This document shows, piece by piece, positions 1 to 7,529 of a stretch of DNA of 33,209 nt. The notes under the pieces are model-generated. The model was not told the origin of the DNA. It searched no databases and saw only the letters and a list, made by a program, of their open reading frames with translations. Source of the stretch: BB31 sp964582525 (GTDB lineage: Bacteria; Pseudomonadota; Gammaproteobacteria; Beggiatoales; Beggiatoaceae); NCBI GenBank assembly GCA_964582525.1, contig CAZOSP010000030.1:1-33209 (forward strand). Direction: 5' to 3'. A program made the translations under genes and the position numbers. Each line of letters begins with the position of its first letter. The first letter of the stretch is position 1.

Positions 1-220
1 ACGTGGTGATGTTGCGCACCAAATCGGCTTTATTGGTGAGAATCGGGGTTTCGGTAAAGTCAATAGCAGTGACGACTTTAGGCGCGGGTTCCGGAGTCGG
101 AGCAGGCGTTGCTACAGCGTCATCATCATCACTGCCACCACAAGCACTTAAACCAAGAGACAAGGCTGCTAGGACGGCAACGGTCAAGGGCAGTTTCTTA
201 AAATGGGTATCAAAAGACAT
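1..220 (-). CDS. N-terminus of a lipoprotein, truncated by the window edge
   Basis: Reading the minus strand from the ATG at 220 gives an open frame to base 1. It has a charged start (MSFDTHFKK), a hydrophobic stretch and a lipobox LSAC followed by GGSDDDD, then a Pro/Ala/Thr-rich linker. This is the pattern of a lipoprotein signal peptide cleaved before Cys, with an acidic/Gly anchor linker. An AGGA ribosome-binding site lies about 8 bases upstream of the ATG (complement of attcct, 225-230). The visible part after the linker (about 25 residues, beginning VVTAIDFTETP) is too short to assign a function. The product is presumably attached to the outer membrane or faces the periplasm. The remainder of the gene lies left of the window. 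Confidence 0.75.
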   Translation of the reverse strand, partial: MSFDTHFKKLPLTVAVLAALSLGLSACGGSDDDDAVATPAPTPEPAPKVVTAIDFTETPILTNKADLVRNITT

Positions 221-436
221 GAAAATTCCTCTTACTCAATGAGAACATAGAATCGCTGAACGATTCACGGATGTTGAAAAATGCTTGTAGCACTAGGCAC
301 GGGAACAAGATTTTTCAAACGCGGACAAATACAAAATAGGGCGGAGGATAGCTTAGATTTGTGGCAAATCAGTTACGTTTGGATGACAGCGAGATGACAA
401 CGGGAAGGACGGCTAGTCTTAGGCTTATATGAGTAT

Positions 437-469
437 AAACCTTGACTCGCAAGCTTGAGCCGCGAGCAT
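437..469. repeat. Diverged copy of an intergenic palindromic element
   Basis: The segment begins aaaccttgactcgc and ends ccgcgagcat. Those two halves occur joined together at 22222-22241 as aaaccttgacccgcgagcat. Here about ten bases separate them. It lies just downstream of the GGDEF-EAL gene's stop. The similarity is by eye and the copy is imperfect. No gene is visible between 221 and 480. Confidence 0.4.
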
Positions 470-480
470 GGACAGCGCAC

Positions 481-2592
481 TTAAAAATCTTTTAAGGCTT
501 GTGGTTTGGCTAAACCATAGCCTTGGGCGTAGTCAATGTCTAAGGCTTTGAGGGTATTGATGAGCCTGTCTTTGGCTTCAACGGATTCGGCGATGGTGCG
601 AATGTTTAAGACGTGACTGATGTCATTGATGGAGCGCACGATGGCGCAGTCTAATTCATTGGAGAGCATTCCTTTGATTAAGCTGCCTTGAATTTTTAGG
701 AAATCAATGTCGAGATCGCGCAGCACCATGAAGGACGCGGAGCCAGTGCCAAAGTTGTCTAGGGCGAAGTGACAGCCTTCTGCTTTGAGGCTGCTGAGTA
801 GATGTTGGGTACCGAGTATGTTGGTGGTAGCACCGAGTTCGTTAAATTCAAAACAGAGTTTGTTGCCGGGAATGTTGTATTTGTGCATTTGTTCTAAAAC
901 AAATTCGGGAAATTGTTTGTCGCCGAGCGTGCTGTCGGCGAGGTTGATGGAAACTAAATGGAGTTTTTCGAGTTGTTGTGGATGGCGGCGAAACCAGCGG
1001 CATAGGTGTTTGATAACCCAACGATCAACGACAGGCAGCAAGTTGAAGCGATCGGCGGTGGCGAAGAATGCGCCGGGCAAGATGAGTTTTTGCGGATTGT
1101 TCTGATCCTGCATTCGCACAAAAATTTCGTAGTGTTCGCCTTGGGTTTGCTGAGGATTCAGCGGCACTATGGCTTGCTGGAAGAGAACAAAGCGGTTGTG
1201 TTCTAGGCTGTTGTGTAGGCGTGATAGCCATTGTCCGCTGTCGGCATCGTGGACCGCTTTTTCTTGATATAGTTGAACTTGGTTGCGTCCGCTGTTTTTT
1301 GCCATCGCGCAGGCGGCATCTGCCATGCTCAGCAGTTTGCTGTTGTGCCATTGGCTGTTGATGGGGACAACGCCGATGCTTGCGCCGATGGTGAAAACGT
1401 GGGTGTCCCAAGAAAAGCGTATGGCTTGTATAGCTTGGCAGAGTTTTTCGGCAATGCCGATGGCATCTTCTAGGGCGCAGTGTTCGAGCAGAAAGCCAAA
1501 TTCATCACCGCCTATCCGTGCGGCGGTGTCGTGCTGGCGAATTTTTTGTTTAATGACTTTGCTGACTTGCCGTAGCAGTTCGTCACCAGCGGCGTGACCG
1601 CAGGTGTCGTTGACGATTTTGAAGCGATCCAGGTCCATGTAGAACAAGGCGTGATCGGCGTTGTTTTGTTGACTATCTTCAGTGAGGTGGTGTAGGCGTT
1701 TTTCAAATTCGCGGCGGTTGATAAGACCTGTGAGCGGATCGTGATGCGCTTGGTATTCGATGTCGCGTGCCATTTGGCGGCTTTGTGTGACATCGTGAAA
1801 CACCAGCACCATGCCGATAACGCGCTGGCTACGGTCGCGGATCGGGGCAACTGAGTTTTCAATGGCAAAGCGTTGTTTGCCGTCTTTGTGAATCAGCAGC
1901 AGGGGTTGCGGGACATCGCTGGTTTTTCGCGTTTTTTGAAATTTTTTGGGAAGTTCTATACGGGAGGTTTGCAAGGTGTTTTCATCAACCACATGGAAGA
2001 CTTCAGATAGATGTTTGCCGATGCCTTCGGCGTTATCCCAGCCGCTGAGCAGACGGGCAACGGGATTAATATATTCGACGCACTGTTGTGCATCGGTGGT
2101 AATCACGCCATCGCCTATTGATTCGAGTGTGACTTGGGCTTTTTCTTTTTCGTCAAACAGGGCTTCTTCGGATTTTTTTGCTTTTAGCATGTATTCAATG
2201 CGGTTGCGCAGTACATCCCAGTTGATCGGCTTCATCACATAATCAGTCACGCCTGCTTGGTAGGCGCGATCCACCCAATCGCGCTCGCCATAGCCAGTGA
2301 CCATAACGACTGGCACGGAACGTCCGGCGGCGGATTTTTTGATTTTAGCGCAGGCGGAAATACCGTCTAAGACCGGCATGTCGGCATCCATTAACACCAA
2401 ATCACAGGGGTTGGCAAAAAAAGCATCCACGGCTTGCTGTCCGTTTTCTGCGGCTTCTACTGTGTATCCATAAGCGTCACCTTGTAATGTGTTGAGCATA
2501 ATAGCCAGCAACATAGGCGAGTCTTCGGCGACAAGAATGCGGCTGTTGGGATGCGCGGCGGCTTTTGTTAAGGGTTCTGTGGGCGTGTTCAT
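481..2592 (-). CDS. Response regulator with PAS, GGDEF and degenerate EAL domains
   Basis: Cytoplasmic c-di-GMP signalling protein of 703 residues. The receiver domain spans about 18-135, with acidic residues in VAEDSP, phosphoacceptor D69 in LMDADMP, the Thr of VMVTG and K121 in MKPI. A PAS domain follows (about 150-270), then GGDEF (about 280-440). The catalytic motif GGDEF (361-365) is intact, and an inhibitory I-site RQHD (352-355) lies five residues before it, so diguanylate cyclase activity with product inhibition is expected. The C-terminal EAL domain (about 455-703) is altered at several normally conserved positions: EIFVR (489-493) for EALLR, DN (612-613) for DD, and KIQ (633-635) for KID. 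Phosphodiesterase activity is therefore doubtful. The ATG follows directly on the TAA of the upstream sensor gene, so the two are probably co-transcribed. Confidence 0.93.
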   Translation of the reverse strand: MNTPTEPLTKAAAHPNSRILVAEDSPMLLAIMLNTLQGDAYGYTVEAAENGQQAVDAFFANPCDLVLMDADMPVLDGISACAKIKKSAAGRSVPVVMVTGYGERDWVDRAYQAGVTDYVMKPINWDVLRNRIEYMLKAKKSEEALFDEKEKAQVTLESIGDGVITTDAQQCVEYINPVARLLSGWDNAEGIGKHLSEVFHVVDENTLQTSRIELPKKFQKTRKTSDVPQPLLLIHKDGKQRFAIENSVAPIRDRSQRVIGMVLVFHDVTQSRQMARDIEYQAHHDPLTGLINRREFEKRLHHLTEDSQQNNADHALFYMDLDRFKIVNDTCGHAAGDELLRQVSKVIKQKIRQHDTAARIGGDEFGFLLEHCALEDAIGIAEKLCQAIQAIRFSWDTHVFTIGASIGVVPINSQWHNSKLLSMADAACAMAKNSGRNQVQLYQEKAVHDADSGQWLSRLHNSLEHNRFVLFQQAIVPLNPQQTQGEHYEIFVRMQDQNNPQKLILPGAFFATADRFNLLPVVDRWVIKHLCRWFRRHPQQLEKLHLVSINLADSTLGDKQFPEFVLEQMHKYNIPGNKLCFEFNELGATTNILGTQHLLSSLKAEGCHFALDNFGTGSASFMVLRDLDIDFLKIQGSLIKGMLSNELDCAIVRSINDISHVLNIRTIAESVEAKDRLINTLKALDIDYAQGYGLAKPQALKDF

Positions 2593-4527
2593 TTAAGTCT
2601 TTAACTCTCGGTGCAAACTCACAATCACTCTTTTGACTTCCGTATCAATCCGTTGGAGTAATTCGTTTGCCATATTTACGTTGCCGGAGCGGGCTAACAT
2701 TTCCAGTTCCTTGCATAAACGGCTCAGTTCTATGGCACCAATCTGTGCCGCTTCGCCTTTGAATTGATGGGCTTTGCGGCGCAAACCTTCGCAGTCTTGT
2801 TGAATTTTAGCTTTTTGTAATTGTTTAAGCTGTTGTGGCGCGTATTCGAGAAATTGTTGCAAAATGGTGGCGAATTTATCACCTAATACCTGTTTTAAGT
2901 CGCTGAAGATTTTAGCATCAAATACCGCAGCGGCATCATTGTCTGTTTCCATTTCTGGTGTTGCGGTCTGCTTGGGTTTTTCATTGGCTGCGACGGGCTG
3001 GCTGCGTTGCTCCCAATAATTTAAGGTTTCTCTGAGTACTGGCAAGCTAATGGGTTTACTAAGATGCTCGTCCATGCCCACGGCGCGGCTTCGCTCGCGG
3101 TGTTCGGCAAGGGCGTGGGCAGTTAAAGCGACAATCGGGATGCGCCCGCCGCGACGGTGTTCACGTTTGCGGATTTCCGCTGCCGCATCGTAGCCGTCTA
3201 ACTCCGGCATTTCGCAATCCATTAAAATGAGCTGATAATCGCCCGCTTCCCAAGCCTCCAAAACTTTCAAACCATTATCAACCAACTCACAGGGATAGCC
3301 TAAGCGATTTAACATTTTTTGAATAACGGTTTGATTGATTGGACTGTCTTCGGCAACCAAAATGCGAAATGCTTTTGCATCCGCAGAAATTGCAGGCGTA
3401 TTGTCTTCTAACAAGGCAGCCGTTTCTTGTTGTAACTGATAATCGGTAGTGCTATGGCGTTGCAAGTGAATACTAAACCACAAGTTGTCTCCCGCTGAGT
3501 TAGCAAGCAGACTGCTTTGCCCTTGCAGGAGTTGACATAATAGAGCGGCTACTTCGGCACGCTGGCGCAACATGCCTTGTACGTCACTCAGCAGCATGGC
3601 GTTGCCACGCAGAGCATGGAAACGAGGATGATCGTCGCTGGGATAAATGGAAAACTTCAGAGACAAGGCGGGAGAGTCATTTTCTAGCCGCAACACAGAG
3701 AGCTTAAAATCCAGCGCGTGAGGATAGACATCATTGGCTTGTTGATAAAGATTCAGCAATAATTGGCGCACAATGCGTTCATCGCCTTCTAAGGGAAAAG
3801 GAATATCTGCGTTAAAGTGCAAATGTAGCGGTTTTTTTTCCGGAAGCAGTTGTTCAGCAACAAACTGCTCTAGTAACTGTTGCAGATGAAAGTGATTTTT
3901 CTGCACACAAGGCAGCAGCGGCATAGGGCGCAAGCTGTCTAGCGACAAACCCGATAACTGCTCAAGCGCATTTTGTAAGCGACTCAATAGCACGGCATTT
4001 TTTTTCGTCAAAATCGTATCCGCTTGGAGCGCGTCCAATTCACTGCGCAGCGTATTAAGAGGCAGAGCCTGCTGATTTTGGAAACAGGCATATTCCAGCA
4101 ACAGCGCGGCATAGCGAATGACAGGCGTGGCTAAATGCAGAAATTCATCTTGATTAACAAGCTCATCGTCATGCAGCAATAACAAGCCACCCAAGGCACA
4201 ACCGCTTAAGCTGTGTAACGGCAGCAAGATGAGGTGTTGCACAGACCAGCCTAAAGCCTCTTCAAACTCCAGCTTAGGCAGGCGCAGACCCGACAACACC
4301 CGAAATTGAGAACAGCGCATCCAATTTAGCCAAACCGGTTGTTGCAATGTTTGTTGAAATGGCTCAATAAATGCGTCCTCTACCCAGGTCAAACAAATAG
4401 GCATCAGGGTCGCGTCGGGCGTATCCTGTAATTGCACCAGCAGCGCACAGCGAAAGCGGGTGAAATGAGATAATTCTTGAAAACAGAAACGCCAGGCATT
4501 CTCTAAATCAGCATTAAGCATGTGCAT
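2593..4527 (-). CDS. Hybrid sensor-like protein with REC and Hpt domains; kinase core degenerate
   Basis: A 644-residue cytoplasmic signalling protein. Residues 1-150 resemble a GAF-type sensory region with no membrane segment. Residues about 170-360 sit where DHp and ATPase domains belong, but I find no HExxxP-type H-box. The stretch EGDERIVRQLLLNL (247-260) looks like an N-box relic, and recognisable G1/G2 glycine boxes are absent. A receiver domain covers about 388-500 with D437 in LILMDCEMPELDG, ALTAHA and K491 in LSKPI. A C-terminal Hpt domain (about 540-640) has the phosphorylatable His in AHQFKGEA (H587). It is probably a phosphorelay scaffold, or a kinase with inactive core, feeding the REC-GGDEF-EAL protein encoded immediately downstream. 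The start could be the ATG at 4527 or 4521; no clear ribosome-binding site separates them. Confidence 0.88.
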   Translation of the reverse strand: MHMLNADLENAWRFCFQELSHFTRFRCALLVQLQDTPDATLMPICLTWVEDAFIEPFQQTLQQPVWLNWMRCSQFRVLSGLRLPKLEFEEALGWSVQHLILLPLHSLSGCALGGLLLLHDDELVNQDEFLHLATPVIRYAALLLEYACFQNQQALPLNTLRSELDALQADTILTKKNAVLLSRLQNALEQLSGLSLDSLRPMPLLPCVQKNHFHLQQLLEQFVAEQLLPEKKPLHLHFNADIPFPLEGDERIVRQLLLNLYQQANDVYPHALDFKLSVLRLENDSPALSLKFSIYPSDDHPRFHALRGNAMLLSDVQGMLRQRAEVAALLCQLLQGQSSLLANSAGDNLWFSIHLQRHSTTDYQLQQETAALLEDNTPAISADAKAFRILVAEDSPINQTVIQKMLNRLGYPCELVDNGLKVLEAWEAGDYQLILMDCEMPELDGYDAAAEIRKREHRRGGRIPIVALTAHALAEHRERSRAVGMDEHLSKPISLPVLRETLNYWEQRSQPVAANEKPKQTATPEMETDNDAAAVFDAKIFSDLKQVLGDKFATILQQFLEYAPQQLKQLQKAKIQQDCEGLRRKAHQFKGEAAQIGAIELSRLCKELEMLARSGNVNMANELLQRIDTEVKRVIVSLHRELKT

Positions 4528-4632
4528 AGGGTGAACTTTATCGATAGACGGGTGAGAGGTATGCCATGACTATACAAAAACCCTTCGCATGGCTCAATGT
4601 ATAGATTTTCAGATAGTTAAATTTCTGCAATA

Positions 4633-4663
4633 AACCTGACAGTTTTTCAAGACCTGTCAGGTT
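4633..4663. repeat. Inverted repeat of the AACCTGACAG family
   Basis: A 10-bp perfect stem, AACCTGACAG (4633-4642) with CTGTCAGGTT (4654-4663), around an 11-base loop. Related palindromes occur at 22169-22183 and 27189-27221, and two half-sites as direct repeats at 9482-9508. It looks like a dispersed intergenic element; a terminator role is possible, but there is no clear U-tract. Confidence 0.75.
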
Positions 4664-4674
4664 ATTTGCCCTCG

Positions 4675-4695
4675 TTCCCAAGTGCCACTTGGGAA
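4675..4695. repeat. Inverted repeat TTCCCAAGTG / CACTTGGGAA
   Basis: A perfect 10-bp inverted repeat with a one-base centre, so it would be cruciform-like in DNA. The right arm and following bases (ccacttgggaatgcgatcttgaccgcg) are closely similar to 21127-21153, a second copy of the same dispersed element next to the cbbQ-like gene. Confidence 0.7.
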
Positions 4696-4723
4696 TGCGA
4701 TCTTGACCGCGTTGCGGTCTGTA

Positions 4724-4873
4724 CTAACAGCCCGTAGGGTTTGCGCCACGTCTTTTTGAGGCGCGAACGCGAAAGCACGGCGGCGAGCCATCATCGTGCG
4801 TGCGCGACGAAAAGATGTCGAAGCACACTACCGGGTTCAATGCAGATGTATGTTTTATTTTCTTGAGTTTCAT
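4724..4873 (-). CDS. Doubtful small ORF (49 aa) with a strong ribosome-binding site
   Basis: The minus-strand ATG at 4873 is preceded by AGGAG (complement of ctcct, 4882-4886) at an ideal 8-base spacing. The product begins MKLKKIKHTSALNPV and continues with a Cys/Arg-rich tail lying next to repeat DNA. I do not recognise it. The good start signal suggests a real small gene whose 3' part may have been overwritten by a repeat. Coding bias and conservation are unknown, and chance is quite possible. Confidence 0.25.
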   Translation of the reverse strand: MKLKKIKHTSALNPVVCFDIFSSRTHDDGSPPCFRVRASKRRGANPTGC

Positions 4874-5102
4874 CAGCATTTCTCCTACTCTTTGACCACT
4901 AGACGGTATTGTGTGAAATGTCACTGATAATATGATAATAGGTGAACCGACTTGTCGCACTTTGGTGGCGGCTGACTTCAACATTATTGGCGGGAGCAAG
5001 TAGTTTGCACGCTGCACCCACAGACATTTAGCCACTTTCAGCCTAGCAAATGACACACAATTCATTTGTAAATCGCATTTTTAACCTCATTGCTAAACTA
5101 CT

Positions 5103-5612
5103 ATGAAAAAGCTTGCCTTGTTAATCTTATCGCTATGTTTAAGTGTCACGCTACCGGTTTCAATATCCGAAACCGTGGTCGCCGCAGATGCTAGTGATGT
5201 CAAAAAACTGCTCAAAACTAAACGCTGCCCACGCTGTAACTTATCATCTGCGGTGTTGCGTGGCAAAAACCTCTCGCGTGCGCAACTCAACAGTGCCAAC
5301 CTCTCGCGTGCCAAAATGCGCGGGGCGAATTTACGCGGGGCAAACTTAAGCCGCGCCAACTTATCTGGTGCCAACTTATCCGGGGCCAATTTACTCGGCG
5401 CGAATTTAAGCGGTGCCGACTTAAAACGGGCTATTTTGAGCAGTGCCAACTTACGCGGCGCGAATTTAGACAATGCCGATATGCGCGGTGCGCAAACCCG
5501 TGGTGCCAACATGCGCGGCGCGAAAACCCGTGGCACCAAAGGGTTAAGTGACCAAACGGCATCATCGTCAGGAGACAAAAACAAACCCCGCCGAACCCGC
5601 AGAAGCCGATAA
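5103..5612 (+). CDS. Exported pentapeptide-repeat protein
   Basis: A 169-residue protein with an N-terminal signal peptide (MKKLALLILSLCLSVTLPVS, cleavage probably near VVAA-DA). A short segment with a CPRC motif (about residues 42-45) follows, then about 17 A(N/D)Lxx-type pentapeptides (about 48-145; e.g. SANLS, RGANL, SGADL), and a basic Ser/Lys/Arg tail. Pentapeptide repeats fold into a right-handed quadrilateral beta-helix. The CPxC cap just before the repeats resembles other secreted members in proteobacteria and cyanobacteria, where the Cys pair might form a disulfide or bind metal. The molecular role is unknown. No strong ribosome-binding site precedes the ATG. The gene converges on pyrD with only 4 bases between stops. 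Confidence 0.85.
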   Translation: MKKLALLILSLCLSVTLPVSISETVVAADASDVKKLLKTKRCPRCNLSSAVLRGKNLSRAQLNSANLSRAKMRGANLRGANLSRANLSGANLSGANLLGANLSGADLKRAILSSANLRGANLDNADMRGAQTRGANMRGAKTRGTKGLSDQTASSSGDKNKPRRTRRSR

Positions 5613-5616
5613 GCTG

Positions 5617-6630
5617 CTATTTCAGCCCTTGTAAAATCTCTTTAAGCAAGGCAGGACCACGATAAATCAGACCCGTGTAAAGCTGAATTAAACACGCCCC
5701 CGCCTCTAATTTAGCGTGCGCATCGGCTGCCGACATAATCCCACCCGCGGCAATAATCGGCATTTTAGCATCCGTTAGCCTGACCAACTGGCGCACTATC
5801 TCTGTCGATTTTGCCGTCAATGGCGCACCACTTAAGCCGCCCGCCTCGTCTCCATGCTTCAAGCCAGCCACCTGCGCCCTCGCTGAAGTCGTGTTAGTCG
5901 CAATCACCGCATCAATCTGATAACGCAAAAACTGCTCACTCATTATCGCCAACTCATCTGCTGACACATCCGGCGCGATTTTCACCGCCAACGGCACATA
6001 ACGCTGCTGCTGTGTGTGCAACTTGTCCTGCTCTTCTTTCAGAACCGACAGCATGTTAGCCAAATAATCGCCATGCTGTAATTGACGCAAGCCCGGCGTA
6101 TTAGGCGAAGAAATATTCACCGTAATGTAATCAGCCGCCGCATACACTTTGCGCAAGCCGAGCAGATAATCATCATTGGCTCGCTCCAAAGGTGTATCCA
6201 CATTTTTGCCAATATTAATCCCCAAAACGCCCTGAAAACGCCGTCGCGCCACCTGTTTCAGCAGATAATCCACACCGCGATTATTAAAACCCATGCGATT
6301 AATCAACGCCTGCGCCTGCGGCAAACGAAACATCCGCGGTTGCGGATTACCGGGCTGCGGGCGCGGTGTCACTGTGCCTACTTCAATAAAGCCAAAGCCC
6401 AAAGCAGCAAAGCCATCAATACAATCGGCATTTTTATCCAAACCCGCCGCCAAACCTATGGGATTAGCAAAGTTTAATCCCATAACCGTGCGCGGTGACT
6501 GCGGCGGCAATGTGCCATTCATCCAAGCCAGCCACGGATGCGCGATTTTCAAGCTGTGCAGCGTCAGCCTATGCGCCGTTTCAGGCTTAAGGCTAAACAG
6601 CAGCGGACGCAACAAAGGGTATAAATCCAT
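5617..6630 (-). CDS. pyrD: Dihydroorotate dehydrogenase (quinone), class 2
   Basis: Oxidises dihydroorotate to orotate with FMN and passes electrons to the quinone pool, the fourth step of pyrimidine synthesis, at the inner membrane. The 337-residue product starts MDLYPLLRPLLFSLKPETAH, matching the membrane-associating N-terminal helix of class 2 enzymes. Family motifs are present: GLAAGLDKNAD, FGFIEVGTVTPRPQPGNP, RMFRLP, NRMGFNN, ITVNISSPNTPGLRQLQ, LAVKIAPD, ATNTT, GGLSGAPL and IAAGGI. The Ser in the NISSPNT segment is the catalytic base position in this class. I chose the ATG at 6630 because AAGGA lies about 9 bases upstream. A longer open frame exists, but its extra residues come from the 53-bp repeat at 6659-6711 and cannot be native protein. 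Confidence 0.96.
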   Translation of the reverse strand: MDLYPLLRPLLFSLKPETAHRLTLHSLKIAHPWLAWMNGTLPPQSPRTVMGLNFANPIGLAAGLDKNADCIDGFAALGFGFIEVGTVTPRPQPGNPQPRMFRLPQAQALINRMGFNNRGVDYLLKQVARRRFQGVLGINIGKNVDTPLERANDDYLLGLRKVYAAADYITVNISSPNTPGLRQLQHGDYLANMLSVLKEEQDKLHTQQQRYVPLAVKIAPDVSADELAIMSEQFLRYQIDAVIATNTTSARAQVAGLKHGDEAGGLSGAPLTAKSTEIVRQLVRLTDAKMPIIAAGGIMSAADAHAKLEAGACLIQLYTGLIYRGPALLKEILQGLK

Positions 6631-6658
6631 ACCAGCATTCCTTTTCTTGTCAGACATA

Positions 6659-6711
6659 AAAAAACGCGCTGTTAGGCGCGTTTTGCTCCCGCAGCGGAGC
6701 GGGCGTTGGCT
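6659..6711 (+). repeat. 53-bp direct repeat, left copy, flanking the Septu genes
   Basis: By direct comparison all 53 bases are identical to 8724-8776, in the same orientation. The unit holds two hairpins: AAAACGCGC / GCGCGTTTT around TGTTAG, resembling a bidirectional terminator, and an overlapping GC-rich palindrome, GCTCC..GGAGC or CCCGC..GCGGG. The two copies bracket ptuAB. The left one lies between ptuB and pyrD. Confidence 0.93.
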
Positions 6712-6738
6712 CACTGCCATTCGGTTAAACCTTGGGAT

Positions 6739-6758
6739 CGCTAATCTCCCGATTAGCG
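6739..6758. repeat. Hairpin CGCTAATC-TCCC-GATTAGCG
   Basis: A perfect 8-bp stem with a four-base loop. The same core (GCTAATC / GATTAGC) recurs in the fourth hairpin at 30522-30543, so this is probably a dispersed repeat. The rest of 6712-6866 carries further short GC-rich palindromes and no gene. Confidence 0.65.
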
Positions 6759-6866
6759 TAGAGTATTATTGAACGCCGATCTCTTAGCGTCGCTTGCGTT
6801 TCTTCAAATCGGCGCAACAGGTTTTAAGGGTAGGGTCGCAACGCCTACTCCCAGAGCCTCTCAGGA

Positions 6867-7529
6867 TTACAAAAATTTGCTATAACAACAACGCAAATAA
6901 GACACAAAACTAGGCATTTCTTTAGCATTCAACAATATTTTAAGTTTGACTTTATATTGCTTTAATGACACATGTTTAATTGCTTTTTGAGAAGCAGCAT
7001 AAGCATTTTTACGTTCAATATTCAAACGAGGACTGCAAAGGTTCAATAGTTCAATGGTATAAGTGGATTTTTCAATTTGCTTGTTTGATGCTTTAATACT
7101 TCCCGTCTCTCTATCGTAGATAAAATAATCTTCAATATCTGTTTGTTCTACAGGATTTAAAAATTTTGCAGGCTCAAACTGGTTATCTTTTCGATGTCCA
7201 CAACAATCATGGTCAATATCTTTATAAATGTGCTGATCTATATCTAAACACTGTTCACCATTGCACGAAACTATCAAATTAGCATAATCAAAGCGTTTAT
7301 GTTTATAGCTTGATTGCGGATAAATATGCTCTAAATGACTATCTTCTGATTGATTGATTTTTCTCTCACAATAGGCGCATAAACCCTGTTGTTCTTTTTG
7401 TAAAATTTGCTCATGAATTTTTGTTTTTTGAGGATTTTGTAGCGTGTTCCATGCTTGATCAGCCATTTCATGTTGCTTTGCTAGTTGTGTTAAGCACGCG
7501 GGCGATTCTAGTTTGTTTATGAAGCGCAT
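6867..7529 (-). CDS. ptuB: Septu-type HNH endonuclease (PtuB-like, TIGR02646 family)
   Basis: A 220-residue HNH nuclease. Motifs: CAYCERKI (51-58), whose Cys pair suggests a zinc knuckle; HLEHIYPQS (65-73) containing the catalytic His; DYANLIVSCN (81-90) containing the Asn; and a second Cys/His group, DCCGHRK (108-114). This arrangement, with an adjacent AAA ATPase, matches the PtuB / retron-associated TIGR02646 family. In Septu systems PtuA assembles with PtuB and phage infection triggers nucleic-acid cleavage. The start codon shares one base with the ptuA stop, so the pair is translationally coupled. DNA here is AT-rich (17 G/C in bases 6901-6960, against 37 in 13081-13140 of secA), suggesting acquisition by transfer. 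No reverse transcriptase is nearby, which argues against a retron. Confidence 0.86.
   Translation of the reverse strand: MRFINKLESPACLTQLAKQHEMADQAWNTLQNPQKTKIHEQILQKEQQGLCAYCERKINQSEDSHLEHIYPQSSYKHKRFDYANLIVSCNGEQCLDIDQHIYKDIDHDCCGHRKDNQFEPAKFLNPVEQTDIEDYFIYDRETGSIKASNKQIEKSTYTIELLNLCSPRLNIERKNAYAASQKAIKHVSLKQYKVKLKILLNAKEMPSFVSYLRCCYSKFL

Larger units (their letters stand above)
4528..5102. other. 575-bp intergenic region with palindromic repeats
   Basis: This stretch separates the signalling operon from the pentapeptide gene. It holds the hairpins at 4633-4663 and 4675-4695, a third segment (4696-4720) shared with 21136-21160, and a doubtful minus-strand small ORF at 4724-4873. I see no other supportable gene and no tRNA. 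Promoters for the outward genes presumably lie at its edges, but none is convincing by eye. Confidence 0.6.

Noticed and set aside
6631..6720. Longer N-terminus for pyrD
   Set aside because: The extra residues are encoded partly by the 53-bp repeat; the same residues appear in a meaningless frame at the second repeat copy near 8654-8857.
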